Below, one piece after another: positions 5,106 to 6,652 of a DNA stretch of 6,652 bases (positions are counted from its first letter, which is position 1; each line of letters starts with the position of its first letter). The stretch is from an uncultured Alphaproteobacteria bacterium (GTDB lineage Bacteria; Pseudomonadota; Alphaproteobacteria; UBA7985; CAJQQZ01), in contig CAJQQJ010000446.1 in assembly GCA_905480445.1 (NCBI GenBank), positions 1 through 6,652 of the forward strand, written 5' to 3'. The notes beneath the pieces were generated by a model. The model did not search any database. It saw nothing but the letters and a program-made list of their open reading frames with translations, and had not been told where the DNA came from. The position numbers and the translations under genes were made by a program.

Positions 5106-6416
5106 CTAGTCTTCTTCAGGCAGAACCATATTGAGTACGATTGCAATGATCGCGGCAGGCAACAGACCTGATGTCATCAAAACTTTCGCCGTGGCTGGCA
5201 AGTGTTGAAGAGCTTCCGGCACAAGCTGTAGACCGAGGCCTAGTGAAACGGCAACCGCAAAGATCAACATGTTACGACGGTTCCATTTCACGTCGCTCAG
5301 CATATTAACACCTGCTGCTGCAACCATACCGAACATAACAATGACACCACCGCCTAGTACAGAAATTGGCATGGAAGAAATGACCGCACCCACTTTTGGT
5401 ATAAGGCCAGCGATGATCAAGAAGATCGCACCAATCGTCACTACATGGCGACTCATAAGGCCCGTCATGGAGATCAAACCAACATTTTGGCTAAAGGAGG
5501 TGTTTGGCAGAGCGCCAAATATACCCGCAAGAGATGAACCCAGGCCATCAGCCATAGTTGCCCCGCTGACTTCCTTGTCTGTTGCCTCACGTCCTGCGCC
5601 ACCCTTGGTGATACCAGAAACGTCACCGACGGTTTCAATCGCCGAGACAATACCCATCAGACACATGCCGATGATGGCTGCAATATTAAACTCAATGCCG
5701 AAGTGCAATGGATTAGGCAGTGCAAACCAAGCGGCGCTACCGACTCTGCCAAAGTTCATGTCGCCCATAAACAAGGCAACAACACAACCCGCAAACAAAC
5801 CCAACAACACAGCAGCAGTAGACAGCAGACCTTTGGTGAAGAACTTAAGGCCAAGTGTTACGATGATAACCACAAGGGCTAATACCCAATGGTTCAGCGC
5901 ACCAAACCCTGGCTTGCCCTGTAGAGGAACACCACCAGCCGCATATTGAATACCAACTTTGACCAAAGCCAAACCAATCAACAAAACGATTGTGCCGGTC
6001 ACGAGCGGCGGCAACCAGTTACGAATACGGCCAATGACGGTGCCAAGTAAGAAATGGAAAATGCCGCCGATAATGATGCCGCCCATGAGCGCCGCCATAC
6101 CAGCACCTTTCACAACTGGAATCATAACCGGGATGAAAGCAAAACTGGTGCCTTGCACGATCGGCAAACGAGCACCAACTGGTCCTGCACCGACAGTTTG
6201 GAACAAGGTGGCAATACCTGAAAAGACCATCGCCATCTGAATCATGTAAACCATGTCGGCAGAGCCAAAAGCAAAACCAGCGGCAAGTGAAATTATGATG
6301 GCGGGCGTAAAGTTAGATACGAACATCGCCAATATGTGTTGAATCCCCAGTGGCACCGCCTCTTGCAGTGGTGGCATATAATCTGGATCTTTCATGTTAT
6401 CTGATGAGTTAGACAT
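5106..6416 (-). CDS. NCS2 family nucleobase permease (probable xanthine/urate type)
   Basis: A 436-residue inner-membrane transporter of the nucleobase:cation symporter-2 (NAT) family, importing a nucleobase with protons or sodium. Many hydrophobic segments run through the protein, consistent with the family's 14 helices in two inverted halves. Visible family marks are VPLGIQHILAMF (21-32, with QH at 26-27), QGTSFAFIP (88-96), SAIETVGDVSG (258-268, Glu261 as binding-site acid), MADGLGSSLAG (288-298) and the NAT signature Q310-N-x-G-x4-T-G319. A Gly rather than Arg at the end of that signature resembles bacterial xanthine/urate transporters more than uracil ones, so a purine is the better guess. 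Start ATG 6416 has CAGGGG 5 nt upstream. No purine catabolism gene is visible next to it. It appears to be a single-gene transcript, flanked by terminators on both sides. Confidence 0.93.
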   Translation of the reverse strand: MSNSSDNMKDPDYMPPLQEAVPLGIQHILAMFVSNFTPAIIISLAAGFAFGSADMVYMIQMAMVFSGIATLFQTVGAGPVGARLPIVQGTSFAFIPVMIPVVKGAGMAALMGGIIIGGIFHFLLGTVIGRIRNWLPPLVTGTIVLLIGLALVKVGIQYAAGGVPLQGKPGFGALNHWVLALVVIIVTLGLKFFTKGLLSTAAVLLGLFAGCVVALFMGDMNFGRVGSAAWFALPNPLHFGIEFNIAAIIGMCLMGIVSAIETVGDVSGITKGGAGREATDKEVSGATMADGLGSSLAGIFGALPNTSFSQNVGLISMTGLMSRHVVTIGAIFLIIAGLIPKVGAVISSMPISVLGGGVIVMFGMVAAAGVNMLSDVKWNRRNMLIFAVAVSLGLGLQLVPEALQHLPATAKVLMTSGLLPAAIIAIVLNMVLPEED

Positions 6417-6421
6417 TTTTT

Positions 6422-6427
6422 CCCCTG
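6422..6427 (-). promoter_or_regulatory. Ribosome binding site of the permease
   Basis: CAGGGG on the - strand sits 5 nt (all A) before ATG 6416. This supports that start over the in-frame ATG seven codons later. Confidence 0.7.
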
Positions 6428-6471
6428 TTTAGAACTCAATCTCCGCACCTTCCCTCGAAGGCGACTCGACA

Positions 6472-6489
6472 CTAACTCTAAACCTAACA
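6472..6489. repeat. Three tandem imperfect hexamers upstream of the permease
   Basis: CTAACT, CTAAAC and CTAACA follow each other without gaps (TGTTAG, GTTTAG, AGTTAG on the permease strand). They lie 56-73 nt before the permease start, between the upstream gene's terminator and the permease. The spacing could suit a regulator, but the repeat is short and may be chance. I see no convincing -35/-10 pair in this interval. Confidence 0.3.
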
Positions 6490-6499
6490 ACAGGGAAAG

Positions 6500-6536
6500 A
6501 AAAAAGCCTAGACTGTAGACAAATCAGTCTTCTGGC
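6500..6536 (-). terminator. Intrinsic terminator of the right-edge gene
   Basis: On the - strand a stem AGACTG (6525-6530) pairs with CAGTCT (6510-6515) around a 9-nt loop. An outer GCC/GGC pair (6534-6536 with 6506-6508) extends it past small unpaired bases. TTTTTT (6500-6505) follows at once. The stop codon of the right-edge gene lies in the loop. This should separate that gene's transcript from the permease. Confidence 0.65.
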
Positions 6537-6652
6537 AACAAGTCTTCAAACAAAATCACGGCTTTTTCAAACTTATCTTTGCAACCAGAATTGCAGAAAC
6601 CTACTACCTTTCTTTTGTAGAAGGTCAATGAATCTGCGGCGATAGGTTTTCC
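6524..6652 (-). CDS. C-terminal end of a cysteine-motif protein (partial)
   Basis: Reading in from the right edge on the - strand, one frame is open for 42 codons to TGA at 6524-6526, and it looks like real protein. It begins GKPIAADSLTFYK, continues VVGFCNSGCKDKF and ends in FEDLLPED. The GFCNxxC(R/K)DKF pattern with a preceding GKP resembles the metal- or thiol-binding cysteine modules (TRASH/YHS-like) found at the ends of various bacterial proteins, including some glutathione S-transferase-like ones. A partner cysteine pair would be expected just before GKP, beyond the window. The start and main domain are outside the window, so the overall function is unknown. The terminator hairpin overlaps the stop codon, supporting a true gene end here. 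Confidence 0.65.
   Translation of the reverse strand, partial: GKPIAADSLTFYKRKVVGFCNSGCKDKFEKAVILFEDLLPED

Noticed and set aside
5269..5949. 226-codon open frame on the + strand opposite the permease
   Set aside because: It is a proline/threonine-rich mirror of the permease's hydrophobic codons, with no family resemblance and no ribosome binding site. It is antisense shadow coding.

Overview
The window reads as an ordinary, densely packed chromosomal segment of a Gram-negative bacterium, most likely an alphaproteobacterium with moderate GC. This rests on the ArgG, RluB and RsmD protein sequences and on the adjacent rluB-rsmD pair. Genus cannot be fixed from the sequence alone. I see no tRNA, rRNA, insertion sequence, CRISPR array, phage gene or attachment site.

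Layout from left to right. (1) Positions 1-275, + strand: the 3' end, or a short complete form, of an unrecognised lysine-rich protein. (2) Positions 283-3702, - strand: five tightly packed genes read as argG, a DUF3253 gene, rluB, rsmD, and an AhpD-like/carboxymuconolactone decarboxylase-family gene. Junctions are 4 nt apart, TAATG, a roughly 50-nt overlap, and ATGA, so they are almost certainly one transcript. (3) Positions 3703-3960: a divergent intergenic region with the argG leader (long inverted repeat, weak promoter) on one side and a promoter, palindrome and strong Shine-Dalgarno on the other. (4) Positions 3961-5067, + strand: a standalone DUF2235 (Tle1-like catalytic domain) alpha/beta hydrolase. 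(5) Positions 5106-6416, - strand: an NCS2 nucleobase permease, probably for a purine such as xanthine or urate. Its best terminator lies inside the 3' coding end of the convergent hydrolase gene. (6) Positions 6524-6652, - strand: the C-terminal 42 residues of a cysteine-motif protein that enters from the right edge, ending in its own terminator hairpin.

Functionally, the operon joins arginine biosynthesis (argininosuccinate synthase) with two ribosomal RNA modification enzymes (a 23S-type pseudouridine synthase and the 16S G966 methyltransferase), a small conserved protein of unknown function and a probable peroxide-detoxifying enzyme. The hydrolase and permease are separate units. I did not find convincing evidence for a new multi-gene system. 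The more interesting signals are the terminator embedded in the opposing gene, the gene overlaps, the argG leader, the orphan hydrolase, and the small DUF3253 protein lodged among rRNA modification genes.
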